Shown: positions 1 to 6,894, counted from the stretch's first letter. The stretch is DNA of 6,894 bases from Flavobacteriaceae bacterium (GCA_949507465.1 CATEMS010000198.1:1-6894); one strand, 5' to 3'. The notes: generated by a model from the sequence alone, not told the origin. Numbers and translations are program-made.

Positions 1-1411
1 AGATGTTGGTTTAAGCTATCTAACTTTAAACAGAACGTCTAACACGCTATCAGGTGGGGAAAGTCAACGAATTAATTTAGCTACTTCTCTTGGAAGTAGT
101 CTTGTAGGGTCTATGTATATTTTAGATGAGCCTAGTATTGGTTTACATCCAAAAGATACAGAGAGACTCATACATGTATTAAAATCTTTACGAGATTTGG
201 GTAATACTGTCATTGTGGTAGAGCACGATGAAGATATCATGAAACATGCAGATCATATCATTGATATTGGCCCCAAAGCTGGTAGTTTTGGTGGTGAGGT
301 AGTTGCCACAGGAAGCTTTAAAGAGCTTTTAAAGTTGGATTCACTTACGGCAGGATACTTGAACCAAACCCTAAAAATTGAAGTTCCAAAAAAACGCAGG
401 ACTTTCAGTAATGTTATTGAAATAAAAGGCGCTAGAGAGCATAACTTACAAAATATTACCGCTAGATTTCCTGTTGGGGTATTTACGGCAGTAACCGGGG
501 TTTCTGGGAGTGGAAAAAGCACCCTAGTGAAAAAGATATTGTATCCTGCTTTGCAGAAAAAAATTGGAGCCCAAGGTAATAAACCTGGTCAATTCTCAGC
601 TATCAATGGAGATTTTTCAAGCATACAAACCGTAGAGTTTATTGATCAAAACCCAATTGGGCGCTCTAGTAGATCAAACCCTGTGACTTACATCAAAGCC
701 TATGATGAGATTAGAAGTCTTTTTGCAAAACAAAAACTAAGTGATATTAGGGGCTATAAAACCAAACATTTTAGCTTTAATGTTGATGGAGGAAGGTGCG
801 ATAGTTGTAAGGGTGAAGGTGAAATAACCATTGAAATGCAGTTCATGGCAGATGTAAATCTTCAATGTGATGTTTGCAATGGAAAGCGTTTTAAAAAGGA
901 AGTACTAGAGGTAAAAGTAGGTGATAAAAATATTGATGATGTTTTAAATCTAACCGTTGATCAAGCAATTGCTTTTTTTAAAGAACAGGAACAAAAAAGA
1001 ATTGTTTTAAAATTACAACCCCTTCAAGATGTGGGCTTAGGCTATGTTAAACTAGGGCAAAGCTCCTCTACTCTCTCTGGAGGAGAGGCGCAGCGCATTA
1101 AGCTTGCTTCATTTTTAGTAAAAGGGATTACCAAAGAAAAAACCTTATTTATTTTTGATGAACCTACTACTGGTCTTCATTTTCATGACATAAAAAAACT
1201 CTTAGCCTCCTTTTATGCGCTTCTAGACAAAGGCCACACACTAATTGTAGTAGAGCATAATATAGATTTAATAAAATGTGCTGATTATATTATTGATTTA
1301 GGACCAAGCGGTGGTAAAAAATGTGGTGAAGGGATGGTTCAAGGAACTCCAGAGGAAGTATCTGCAAACAAAAAATCACATACGGCAACATACCTAAAAG
1401 AGAAAATATAA
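1..1411 (+). CDS. uvrA: UvrA excinuclease ABC subunit A, C-terminal half (5' end outside window)
   Basis: This is the damage-recognition ATPase of nucleotide excision repair, which works in the cytosol with UvrB and UvrC. The reading frame is open from base 2, giving 469 residues, about half of the usual 930-950. Numbering from that first codon, the fragment starts in ATPase I with the signature LSGGE (16-20), Walker B MYILDEP (38-44) and the switch histidine in VVEHDED. The second ATPase follows, with Walker A GVSGSGKST (166-174), a zinc module C-x2-C-x19-C-x2-C (Cys 266, 269, 289, 292), a second LSGGE (358-362), Walker B LFIFDEP (382-388) and the motif VVEHN. Zinc spacing matches E. coli UvrA. 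All catalytic motifs present are intact. The stretch between the second signature and Walker B (LASFLVKGITKEKTLFIF) differs from E. coli and resembles versions I recall from Bacteroidota, which often carry more than one UvrA paralogue. Which paralogue this is cannot be settled from half the protein. Confidence 0.96.
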   Translation, partial: DVGLSYLTLNRTSNTLSGGESQRINLATSLGSSLVGSMYILDEPSIGLHPKDTERLIHVLKSLRDLGNTVIVVEHDEDIMKHADHIIDIGPKAGSFGGEVVATGSFKELLKLDSLTAGYLNQTLKIEVPKKRRTFSNVIEIKGAREHNLQNITARFPVGVFTAVTGVSGSGKSTLVKKILYPALQKKIGAQGNKPGQFSAINGDFSSIQTVEFIDQNPIGRSSRSNPVTYIKAYDEIRSLFAKQKLSDIRGYKTKHFSFNVDGGRCDSCKGEGEITIEMQFMADVNLQCDVCNGKRFKKEVLEVKVGDKNIDDVLNLTVDQAIAFFKEQEQKRIVLKLQPLQDVGLGYVKLGQSSSTLSGGEAQRIKLASFLVKGITKEKTLFIFDEPTTGLHFHDIKKLLASFYALLDKGHTLIVVEHNIDLIKCADYIIDLGPSGGKKCGEGMVQGTPEEVSANKKSHTATYLKEKI

Positions 1412-1465
1412 GGTAAGCCTAAAAGATGCACACACATAACATAGCAATTTAAATAACTAACAAAC

Positions 1466-1487
1466 AAGCCTTTATGGGCTTTTTTTT
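1466..1487 (+). terminator. Rho-independent terminator after uvrA
   Basis: AAGCCT (1466-1471) pairs with GGGCTT (1476-1481), including one T-G wobble, around a 4-nt TTAT loop, and runs straight into eight T residues (1480-1487). It lies 54 bp past the uvrA stop and points in the same direction. The stem is short, but the T tract is long and directly adjacent, which fits an intrinsic terminator. Confidence 0.75.
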
Positions 1488-1559
1488 GTTTTGGCATGGT
1501 CTGTGATACTACAATAACGTACAACGCTCACTAGAGTCATTGGCAAGTACACTAAAATT

Positions 1560-2600
1560 ATGTTTATGAAAAATCTCAGAATTGCACTCGTATTACTTTT
1601 AACAGTAACAACAATAAAAGCAACCAACACAGAACACACTGCGGTTGTAAATAACATAGACTATAATGGGAAAGCATATATCTTTATTGAAGGAGGTGTA
1701 GAGTTTTCTGTATTTGCAGATGGTCAATTTGATTTTGTATACCTACCCGCGTACAACAACTCAACGCTATCAGGTACCACACCAAGTGTATTTGCAAGTT
1801 TTAATGCAGGACACAATTATGAAGCATATCTTCAGTATGACCAATATGGTGCCATCATACAAATTGAAGATGTACCTGTATTTTATGATCTGTATGGTAG
1901 AATCATAAGAGCTGGAGATGTTGAAATTAGGTATATAAATAGAAGAATCTCCCGTATTGGAGACCTACAGATCTATTACAACAGACATGGAGATTATATC
2001 TATTGCCTTGGTTATATCAACTCATACAATAGGTTTTATACCTACCGTCCTTGGCACAGGCACTATGTAAGACCCAGTTATAATAACTGCATTGTATGGA
2101 ATTTCCCTTACAGAAGGTATTATACACCTATTCGATATAGCTATTATGATCATCTAAGATATTACAATAATAGATCTATCACTACTTACACAAACGGTAG
2201 AAGAGAATTTATCTCCCCTGGTAGTAGAATCCATTACAGAAATGGTAGAACAGTAATAAATAGAACGTTTAGAAGAGGTAGAAAAAACACAATGGTGACA
2301 AGCCATGGAAGAACATCTGGCGTTGCTAAAGCAACAAAAACAAAGAGGATGAGAACTAGTAGCCATCATAGAAATAGTGTAAATACACCAAGAAAAGTAA
2401 CTACTTCAAGAAATAGAATAGCAGCCAGAGAATCTAATTTTAGGGCGGTTAATAATGTCTCAAGAAGTAGAACTGTTCATGTGGTTCCTAAATCTAGACG
2501 CACAACAAATGTTTCACAAACAAGAAAAAATACAGGTGCTACAATCACTTCGCGTAAAACAAGAGTGAGAAGCACAAGTTCAAAAAAAAGAAGATTATAG
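1560..2600 (+). CDS. Secreted protein of unknown function with tandem repeat and basic C-terminal tail
   Basis: I cannot assign a function. The 346-residue product starts with a Sec signal peptide: a basic start, a hydrophobic core at about residues 7-18 and a likely cut after Ala21. There is no lipobox cysteine. Residues 40-60 (with GGVEFSVFADGQFDF) look like a beta-rich segment. Residues 93-153 hold about four degenerate copies of a 16-residue unit (Y-D-x-Y-G-x-I-I-x-I-x-D-V-x-I-x). Residues 135-215 are very rich in Tyr and Arg and contain Cys177; Cys149 lies in the last repeat copy, so a disulfide between them is possible. Residues 231-346 carry 33 Lys/Arg against a single acidic residue (Glu291), with many Ser/Thr/Asn, and are probably disordered. 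The layout resembles uncharacterised secreted proteins I recall from Flavobacteriaceae. A role at the cell surface binding polyanions is only a guess. ATG at 1566 (MKNLRIAL...) is an equally good start and gives a more typical signal peptide. The gene lies between two terminators, so it is probably monocistronic. Confidence 0.88.
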   Translation: MFMKNLRIALVLLLTVTTIKATNTEHTAVVNNIDYNGKAYIFIEGGVEFSVFADGQFDFVYLPAYNNSTLSGTTPSVFASFNAGHNYEAYLQYDQYGAIIQIEDVPVFYDLYGRIIRAGDVEIRYINRRISRIGDLQIYYNRHGDYIYCLGYINSYNRFYTYRPWHRHYVRPSYNNCIVWNFPYRRYYTPIRYSYYDHLRYYNNRSITTYTNGRREFISPGSRIHYRNGRTVINRTFRRGRKNTMVTSHGRTSGVAKATKTKRMRTSSHHRNSVNTPRKVTTSRNRIAARESNFRAVNNVSRSRTVHVVPKSRRTTNVSQTRKNTGATITSRKTRVRSTSSKKRRL

Positions 2601-2629
2601 TACGTTTGATTAGTTAGTTTTTTTGTTTT

Positions 2630-2671
2630 ATACCTTTTGTCCTATTGGTTTAGGTCAAAAGGTATTTTTTT
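2630..2671 (+). terminator. Strong hairpin terminator at the convergent gene boundary
   Basis: ATACCTTTTG (2630-2639) pairs perfectly with CAAAAGGTAT (2656-2665). Inside it, CCTA (2641-2644) pairs with TAGG (2651-2654), leaving a TTGGTT loop. Seven T residues (2665-2671) follow on the + strand, so it terminates the secreted-protein gene 30 bp after its stop. The stop codon of the minus-strand glycosyltransferase (2670-2672) lies inside this T tract. The hairpin therefore also sits at the 3' end of that operon, although on the minus strand it is followed by A-rich rather than T-rich sequence. Confidence 0.85.
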
Positions 2672-3962
2672 ATCTGGACTCCGTAACACTTACAATAACC
2701 TTTGCAAGTTTTTTTGTGAGAGCTTTTCTAGTAAATGCCTCAAGGTTTTTTGATTCTATGTAGAGTTCGTTTTTCTTGTAAGCGCTGTAATATGAGAGCA
2801 CCTGTTCTTTCAAGAAATCTTTTTGGTGTGGAGCAATAAAAATTCCGCTTGCAGTTGTATCTATAATTCCTTGAATATCACTACCCTTAGGACCAATAGC
2901 AATGATTGGTCTTCTGGCTTGCAAGTATTCAAAAAGTTTGCCTGGAATAATTGCCTTGGTAGCTACACTATCTACCTCAAGCAAAAGTAATATTTGGGCC
3001 TTGTGCTGCAACATGACAGCTTCTTTATGAGGCACATAACTATTAATAAGCGCATGGTTTGTTAAGCCAAATGAACCAATACTCTTACGTACTTCATCAC
3101 TAACCACTCCTGTAAGAGAGATTTCTAAATCTTGAGAGAATATTGGATCCTCTTTAACAAGCTCAGAAAGCACCTCCCATAACACCCTTGGATTCCTTTT
3201 TGATAGAAGAGAACCGATGTGAGCTATAGAAAACTTTGTGTCTAAAGGTACTATTGGGGTCTGTTTTGGTTCAAAGCCATTTGTGATAACTGTAATGGGC
3301 TTTTTGGTAAGTGAAGAAAATTCTTTCTTGGTAGAAGGACTTGTTACCAAAACATGAGTTGCAGTATTTAAAACCAGAGCCTCTAAGTCTTTGTGCTGAG
3401 TGGCTGAGGCTTTTGTAAGTTGTAATGATTTGTGATAATGAATTGTGGTCCAGGGATCTCTAAAGTCTGCAATCCATGGGAGGTTTGTCAACCTATGTAG
3501 TTTTAAACCAATTAAATGCAAACTGTGAGGTGGCCCAGAAGAAATAATACAATCCACATCATTTGTTTTTAGGTAATGTGTTAGAAAATCTACAGATGGG
3601 GCAACCCAACCTACTCTTGCATCTGGAATAAAATAATTTCCACGAACATACAACAGTAGTTTTTCTAAAAAAGAAGGCTTCTTTGAAGCAATAACACCAC
3701 TACTAATTTGTTGTACTTTCCTTTTTGAGAAAATAGAGGCCAGTTTATAAGGCTCTTTTATGGGCTGTTTTAGTATGGTTATGTTTGGTGGTATTTCTTC
3801 AATAAGATTCTTATCTACAATGGGGTAATTTGGATTTTCTGGAACATACACCACAGGAGAAATATCAAAACTGCTAAGGTGACTAACAAATTTCAACCAA
3901 CGCTGTACCCCTGGCCCACCTGCAGGTGGCCAATAATAGCATATAATCAGCGCTTTTTTCAT
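2670..3962 (-). CDS. GT4-type (GT-B fold) glycosyltransferase
   Basis: This 430-residue protein is a probable cytosolic or membrane-peripheral enzyme moving a sugar from a nucleotide-sugar donor to an acceptor that cannot be read from the sequence. The N-terminal Rossmann half opens with MKKALIICYYWPP and the glycine-rich loop GGPGVQRW (15-22), followed by SGPPHS (142-147) and ADFRDPW (165-171), a combination typical of GT4-like sugar transferases in polysaccharide clusters. The donor-binding half has HIGSL (248-252), and PGKLFEYLQARRPIIAI (340-356) matches the conserved donor-site helix of the family, with Glu345 as the likely conserved glutamate. There is no signal peptide or membrane helix, and the length is normal. 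The start codon lies 4 bp after the stop of the upstream yfhO-like gene, so the two are almost certainly co-transcribed and probably translationally coupled. The pairing points to envelope glycan or glycolipid synthesis. Confidence 0.92.
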   Translation of the reverse strand: MKKALIICYYWPPAGGPGVQRWLKFVSHLSSFDISPVVYVPENPNYPIVDKNLIEEIPPNITILKQPIKEPYKLASIFSKRKVQQISSGVIASKKPSFLEKLLLYVRGNYFIPDARVGWVAPSVDFLTHYLKTNDVDCIISSGPPHSLHLIGLKLHRLTNLPWIADFRDPWTTIHYHKSLQLTKASATQHKDLEALVLNTATHVLVTSPSTKKEFSSLTKKPITVITNGFEPKQTPIVPLDTKFSIAHIGSLLSKRNPRVLWEVLSELVKEDPIFSQDLEISLTGVVSDEVRKSIGSFGLTNHALINSYVPHKEAVMLQHKAQILLLLEVDSVATKAIIPGKLFEYLQARRPIIAIGPKGSDIQGIIDTTASGIFIAPHQKDFLKEQVLSYYSAYKKNELYIESKNLEAFTRKALTKKLAKVIVSVTESR

Positions 3963-3966
3963 TAGC

Positions 3967-6405
3967 TTATAAAGATGTTAATGGTCTTTTTTTAATAGTG
4001 TACCAAAGAGAAATACCAAGAAGAATCAAAAGTAATATACTACTGTATAAGGCAATTGTACTTCCGGTTTTAATAATAGATGGCTCAAATTTAAATTCTA
4101 TTTTTGAGTATCCTGCTGGGATCTTTAATGCCCTGAGCAAATAATTTACGCGTATGTGCGAAACTGCTTTACCATCTATATATGCATTCCATCCATGAGG
4201 ATAATAGATTTCACTAAAAACTGCAAGCTGCTCTGTTGTTGATGCTGTTTCATACACCAAATGATTGGGCTTATGGGATATTAACTCTATAGTTGCAGTA
4301 CTGTCTCGCACAATAGTTGCGGTAGGTAAGTATGGTAGAAACTCACTATGTACAACAGCTGTCGTTTTGGTATTAATACTATCAAGTTGTATGATCTCTT
4401 GATCTGGGTTATCAACCATCAAAACATTTTCAACATACCAAGCATTGCCATTTGTATAGGGATTTCTTTGGCCTATAACAGCCCCATTTTTGCTTCTAGT
4501 TAAAATAAAACGAACGTTTAGCATGTTTAACATACTAATATCCCCTTTGGTTATATAAAAGTCTGCAATATCTTGCATTCTTCTTGGTTTGGCTGCGTGA
4601 TAGCCCCCTATAGAGCTATTTGTGTAACTTACCTCTGCGCTATTAAAGGCATTATTGGCAGCATCATACACTCTAAATCTACCTTTTTCTTTTTCTAATT
4701 GAAGGCTAGCTGCGGTTTTTTGAAAAGGCTGTTGCATCAAACGCTTGTTGACAAAATCTTCTGTATTTACATAGCGCTTATCTACCCCTACTAAATCAAA
4801 AACAATAAGGGCAGTTAGCAACCCAACTGTAAGAGTCTGTTTGTATTTATTGATACTAAAAAGCCATAAAGTGATTGCCGCTAATACAACAAACACTAAA
4901 CTTCGCAAAGAATCAGTAACTAAAAGTGAGGCTCTATCCTCTCTAATAGCGTCCATAAAGGGAGCTCCCATTGCCTCAATAATATCTCCATCATAAGGAC
5001 TTACAAAATTAAAAAGCGAATTTTTAAACAAAATAAATACCACTAACAAGCCTCCAATAATTGAGCTTGCGTACCATATGCTATTCTTCTTTTTTTGCAA
5101 AGAAGTTGTGCTTTTAAAAAAATGATGCAAGCCAAGTACTGCCATAATGGGCAAGATCAATTCTATGAGAACTTGTATGGAGGAAACTGCTCTAAATTTG
5201 TTATACAATGGCACGTAGTCAATAAAAAAGTCTGTGAGTAAACCAAAATTTTTACCCCAAGAAAGCAACAAGCTTAGTGTAAAACCAGATACTAGCCACC
5301 ACTTTGCGCGACCCTGGATTAAAAACAGTCCAAGAACAGCCAGAAACAAAACAACAGCTCCTACATAGGCAGGCGCTGCTACAATGGGTTGGTCTCCCCA
5401 ATACAAGGGTATTTGATATAAGGTATCACTAGCTTGTTGTGGTGATGCTCCCATTTTCAAAAGCGCATTGTAAGTGGCTGAATTCTCTGGGAAATTCTCA
5501 CTTGACCCACCTCCCATAAAACGGGGTACAAGCAAATTAAATGTTTCTAATTTACCATAGCTATAAGTAGTTATATACTCATAATCTAGACCATCTGTAG
5601 CAATTTTGGGTGATCCATCTGGGTTAATAGTTAACTCACTGGGTCCCCTTGTTGAGGTATCTGCGTATTGTTTGGTAGCCAGAAGATTCGTAGCGTTTAA
5701 TCCTAAAGACAAAACAACCGCCAGTATCATGATGCCCACAGATGTTACGAAATGCGGTAAAGTTTTAGATCTAACAGCCTCTATTAAATAGGCTGCACCA
5801 ATACAAAGTACGAGTAAAAGCAGGTAGTAGGTCATCTGTAAATGGTTGGCTGAAAGCTCCAAAGCCATGGCAATTGTGGTAAGTAAAAAACCCCAGAGAT
5901 ACCTTTTTCTAAAAGTGAGTATGATACCACTTAACACAATTGGCATATAAGCAATAGCGTGGGCCTTGGCGTTATGTCCCACACCCAGAATAATAATTAA
6001 ATAGGTAGAAAATCCAAAAGCGAGTGCTCCCAAAAAAGCAATTTTATAGTCTAACTTTAGTACCATAAACAATATGTAAATGCCAATAAAATATAGAAAT
6101 AGATAATCTGCAGGCCTTGGTAAAAAACGCAAGGTTTCATCTAAGGTTTTAATGTAATTGTGAGGATACCTAGCTCCCAACTGATAGGTTGGCATACCAC
6201 CAAAGGCGCTATCTGTCCAATAGGTTTCTTCGCCATCGGTTTTTCTGAAATCTCTTAGCTCTTTGGCCATTGCATTGTGCTGCACGATATCGCTCTGATA
6301 AATCGTTTTGCCACTCAGTACAGGACTAAAATAGGATACTGAGGCAATTATCAGTAAAACTATCACTAAGAGGTGCGGCACTACTTTTTTAAGAGAAAAT
6401 TGCAT
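3967..6405 (-). CDS. YfhO-family multi-pass membrane protein (GT-C-like glycosyltransferase candidate)
   Basis: The 812-residue inner-membrane protein has about 14 hydrophobic segments: near residues 11-31, 100-117, 121-141, 147-164, 169-184, 190-209, 220-242, 340-363, 366-384, 410-429, 442-461, 500-516, 524-541 and 781-803. The first external loop carries an SD pair (Ser38-Asp39) and FGGMPTYQ (68-75), features of YfhO-like proteins; an acidic residue in this loop is typically catalytic in GT-C enzymes. A soluble domain of about 235 residues (545-780), presumably periplasmic, ends in the characteristic YYPHGWNAYIDGK stretch (734-746) before the last helix. In Bacillus subtilis, YfhO is implicated in glycosylating lipoteichoic acid from a lipid-linked sugar. 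Bacteroidota lack that polymer, so the acceptor here must differ. The gene lies 79 bp downstream of the DUF4834-type gene and 4 bp upstream of the GT4 gene. Family placement is from recognised motifs; the enzymatic role is inference. Confidence 0.9.
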   Translation of the reverse strand: MQFSLKKVVPHLLVIVLLIIASVSYFSPVLSGKTIYQSDIVQHNAMAKELRDFRKTDGEETYWTDSAFGGMPTYQLGARYPHNYIKTLDETLRFLPRPADYLFLYFIGIYILFMVLKLDYKIAFLGALAFGFSTYLIIILGVGHNAKAHAIAYMPIVLSGIILTFRKRYLWGFLLTTIAMALELSANHLQMTYYLLLLVLCIGAAYLIEAVRSKTLPHFVTSVGIMILAVVLSLGLNATNLLATKQYADTSTRGPSELTINPDGSPKIATDGLDYEYITTYSYGKLETFNLLVPRFMGGGSSENFPENSATYNALLKMGASPQQASDTLYQIPLYWGDQPIVAAPAYVGAVVLFLAVLGLFLIQGRAKWWLVSGFTLSLLLSWGKNFGLLTDFFIDYVPLYNKFRAVSSIQVLIELILPIMAVLGLHHFFKSTTSLQKKKNSIWYASSIIGGLLVVFILFKNSLFNFVSPYDGDIIEAMGAPFMDAIREDRASLLVTDSLRSLVFVVLAAITLWLFSINKYKQTLTVGLLTALIVFDLVGVDKRYVNTEDFVNKRLMQQPFQKTAASLQLEKEKGRFRVYDAANNAFNSAEVSYTNSSIGGYHAAKPRRMQDIADFYITKGDISMLNMLNVRFILTRSKNGAVIGQRNPYTNGNAWYVENVLMVDNPDQEIIQLDSINTKTTAVVHSEFLPYLPTATIVRDSTATIELISHKPNHLVYETASTTEQLAVFSEIYYPHGWNAYIDGKAVSHIRVNYLLRALKIPAGYSKIEFKFEPSIIKTGSTIALYSSILLLILLGISLWYTIKKRPLTSL

Positions 6406-6428
6406 AAATGTATCTAATTTTAAAAAAA

Positions 6429-6458
6429 GAAAAATACCAAAAAATTATGTAGAACCAA
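6429..6458 (-). promoter_or_regulatory. Candidate Bacteroidota-type promoter for the yfhO-like gene
   Basis: Reading the minus strand, TTGG (6458-6455) is followed after 18 nt by TATTTTTC (6436-6429), one base from the TAnnTTTG consensus of the Bacteroidota primary sigma factor. TTG to the -7 box is 19 nt, the expected spacing. The box ends 23 nt before the ATG. The region is very A/T-rich, so a chance match is possible. Read-through from the DUF4834-type gene is the alternative. Confidence 0.35.
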
Positions 6459-6484
6459 TAAGGAAAGCACTAAAAACAATACTC

Positions 6485-6745
6485 TTAGTCAATTTCCTCA
6501 TAATCAACATACTGCCCTACAGTATTGGAAGATTTTTGTTTGGAGGGTACTTTATCTATGGTAACTTCTCCTTCTTTTTTTTGAGCGTTATTTTGTGGAG
6601 GTGTGTTTGAAAAATTTACATCAAAACGGGCTGCCAGTCTTTTAGAAAAATACTTCATTATATAGGGAGCTGCGAGTTTTAAAATAAATTTTAAACCGTA
6701 GTACACTAACAGTATTATTGATATCGTTTTAATAAATGCAATCAT
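6485..6745 (-). CDS. DUF4834-type small membrane-anchored protein
   Basis: This is an 86-residue protein of unknown function that I recognise as DUF4834-like. One N-terminal membrane helix (about residues 5-22) is followed by a short basic stretch (KYFSKRLAARF), a Pro/Gln/Asn-rich linker (about 49-57) and a charged cytoplasmic-looking tail with GEVTIDKVP (59-67) and a terminal VGQYVDYEEID. That acidic C-terminus is the most conserved part of the family as I recall it. I chose ATG at 6745 as the start; the frame extends two codons further only through a TTG (6749-6751). The gene lies just upstream of the yfhO-like gene on the same strand, an arrangement I recall as common in Flavobacteriaceae, which suggests a linked role such as accessory or scaffold. 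That role is inference. Confidence 0.85.
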   Translation of the reverse strand: MIAFIKTISIILLVYYGLKFILKLAAPYIMKYFSKRLAARFDVNFSNTPPQNNAQKKEGEVTIDKVPSKQKSSNTVGQYVDYEEID

Positions 6746-6761
6746 AACCAAAAATAAGATT

Positions 6762-6769
6762 CAAAAATA
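6762..6769 (-). promoter_or_regulatory. Candidate -7 promoter box for the DUF4834-type gene
   Basis: The minus strand reads TATTTTTG, an exact match to TAnnTTTG, ending 16 nt before the chosen ATG. A second identical octamer occurs at 6749-6756 but is too close to the start to serve well. No TTG lies at the expected -33 spacing, so only the -7 half is supported. Confidence 0.45.
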
Positions 6770-6823
6770 CAAATAGTGCCACAAAATCCGCGAACAAGGG
6801 TATTAAATAAATGATAAATCTTA

Positions 6824-6831
6824 TATCTTTG
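6824..6831 (+). promoter_or_regulatory. Candidate -7 promoter box for the divergent exported-protein gene
   Basis: TATCTTTG is an exact match to the Bacteroidota TAnnTTTG element and ends 16 nt before the ATG at 6848, the same distance as on the opposite strand. It predicts a leader of only about 10 nt. No clear TTG at -33 is visible. Confidence 0.5.
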
Positions 6832-6847
6832 GTATTAAACAACATCT

Positions 6848-6894
6848 ATGAAATCTGTTTCTTTTCTTCTTACAACCCTTGCTCTATCTTCATG
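6848..6894 (+). CDS. Start of an exported protein, probable lipoprotein (3' end outside window)
   Basis: Only 15 codons and two bases are present: MKSVSFLLTTLALSS. The basic start and hydrophobic core form a signal peptide. The last two bases are TG, so the next codon can be Cys, Trp or a stop. If it is Cys, ALSS-C would be a good lipobox for signal peptidase II. A well-placed -7 box lies upstream. The gene is divergent from the DUF4834-type gene and may share its control region. Function cannot be stated. Confidence 0.6.
   Translation, partial: MKSVSFLLTTLALSS

Noticed and set aside
253..522. Minus-strand open frame inside uvrA (89 codons).
   Set aside because: It is antisense to a clearly conserved ATPase region, with no recognisable domain and no promoter; it is a shadow frame.
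1491..1515. A sigma70-like promoter (TTGGCA, TACAAT) before the secreted-protein gene.
   Set aside because: The spacer is only 13 nt and Bacteroidota do not use this consensus. No TAnnTTTG box was found in this gap, so no promoter is called.
1339..1657. Two short minus-strand open frames spanning the uvrA to secreted-protein gap.
   Set aside because: They overlap the terminator and the coding ends of both neighbours, and neither resembles a known family. Their hydrophobic stretches come from A/T-rich sequence.
1714..2369. Short frames (1714-1908 + and 2154-2369 -) within the secreted-protein gene.
   Set aside because: They are out-of-frame shadows with unlikely composition (Met/Tyr-rich or Ser/Cys-rich).
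2230..2600. Possible DNA repeat array in the AGA-rich 3' part of the secreted-protein gene.
   Set aside because: The similarity comes from repeated arginine codons (AGA) and A-rich codons; no unit recurs at fixed spacing.
5606..5791. Plus-strand open frame of 61 codons inside the yfhO-like gene.
   Set aside because: It is antisense to a conserved membrane protein and has no family resemblance.
6746..6751. TTG start extending the DUF4834-type protein by two residues.
   Set aside because: ATG at 6745 gives MIAFIKT, the usual start for this family as I recall it, and TTG starts are rare here.

Overview
The window looks like chromosomal DNA from a member of the Flavobacteriaceae (Bacteroidota). 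Four things point there: a low G+C, A/T-rich sequence; start codons without clear Shine-Dalgarno sequences; promoter candidates of the Bacteroidota type (TAnnTTTG at about -7); and the gene content itself (a YfhO-like membrane protein beside a DUF4834-type small protein, and a UvrA of Bacteroidota style). No insertion sequence, integrase, CRISPR array, tRNA or rRNA is visible. The organism call is inference, as no search could be run.

Layout, left to right. (1) 1-1411, + strand: the C-terminal half of a UvrA excinuclease subunit, cut by the window edge and followed by an intrinsic terminator at 1466-1487. (2) 1560-2600, + strand: a secreted protein of unknown function with a short tandem repeat, a tyrosine-rich middle and a very basic, protamine-like C-terminal tail. 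It ends at a strong hairpin (2630-2671) that also marks the convergent boundary with the next unit. (3) 2670-6745, - strand: three genes read right to left, namely a DUF4834-type small membrane protein, a 14-helix YfhO-family membrane protein and a GT4-type glycosyltransferase. The last two are 4 bp apart and almost certainly co-transcribed. (4) 6848-6894, + strand: the first 15 codons of an exported protein, probably a lipoprotein, read divergently from the DUF4834-type gene.

How the genes may work together. The minus-strand genes suggest a cell-envelope glycosylation unit: a cytosolic GT-B enzyme using an activated sugar, a large multi-pass protein of the GT-C-like YfhO family acting on the outer face of the inner membrane, and a small membrane-anchored protein that may be an accessory. 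The acceptor and sugar cannot be read from the sequence. uvrA (nucleotide excision repair) and the secreted basic protein are separate transcription units with no evident link to this set. The least explained item is the secreted protein with the basic tail.
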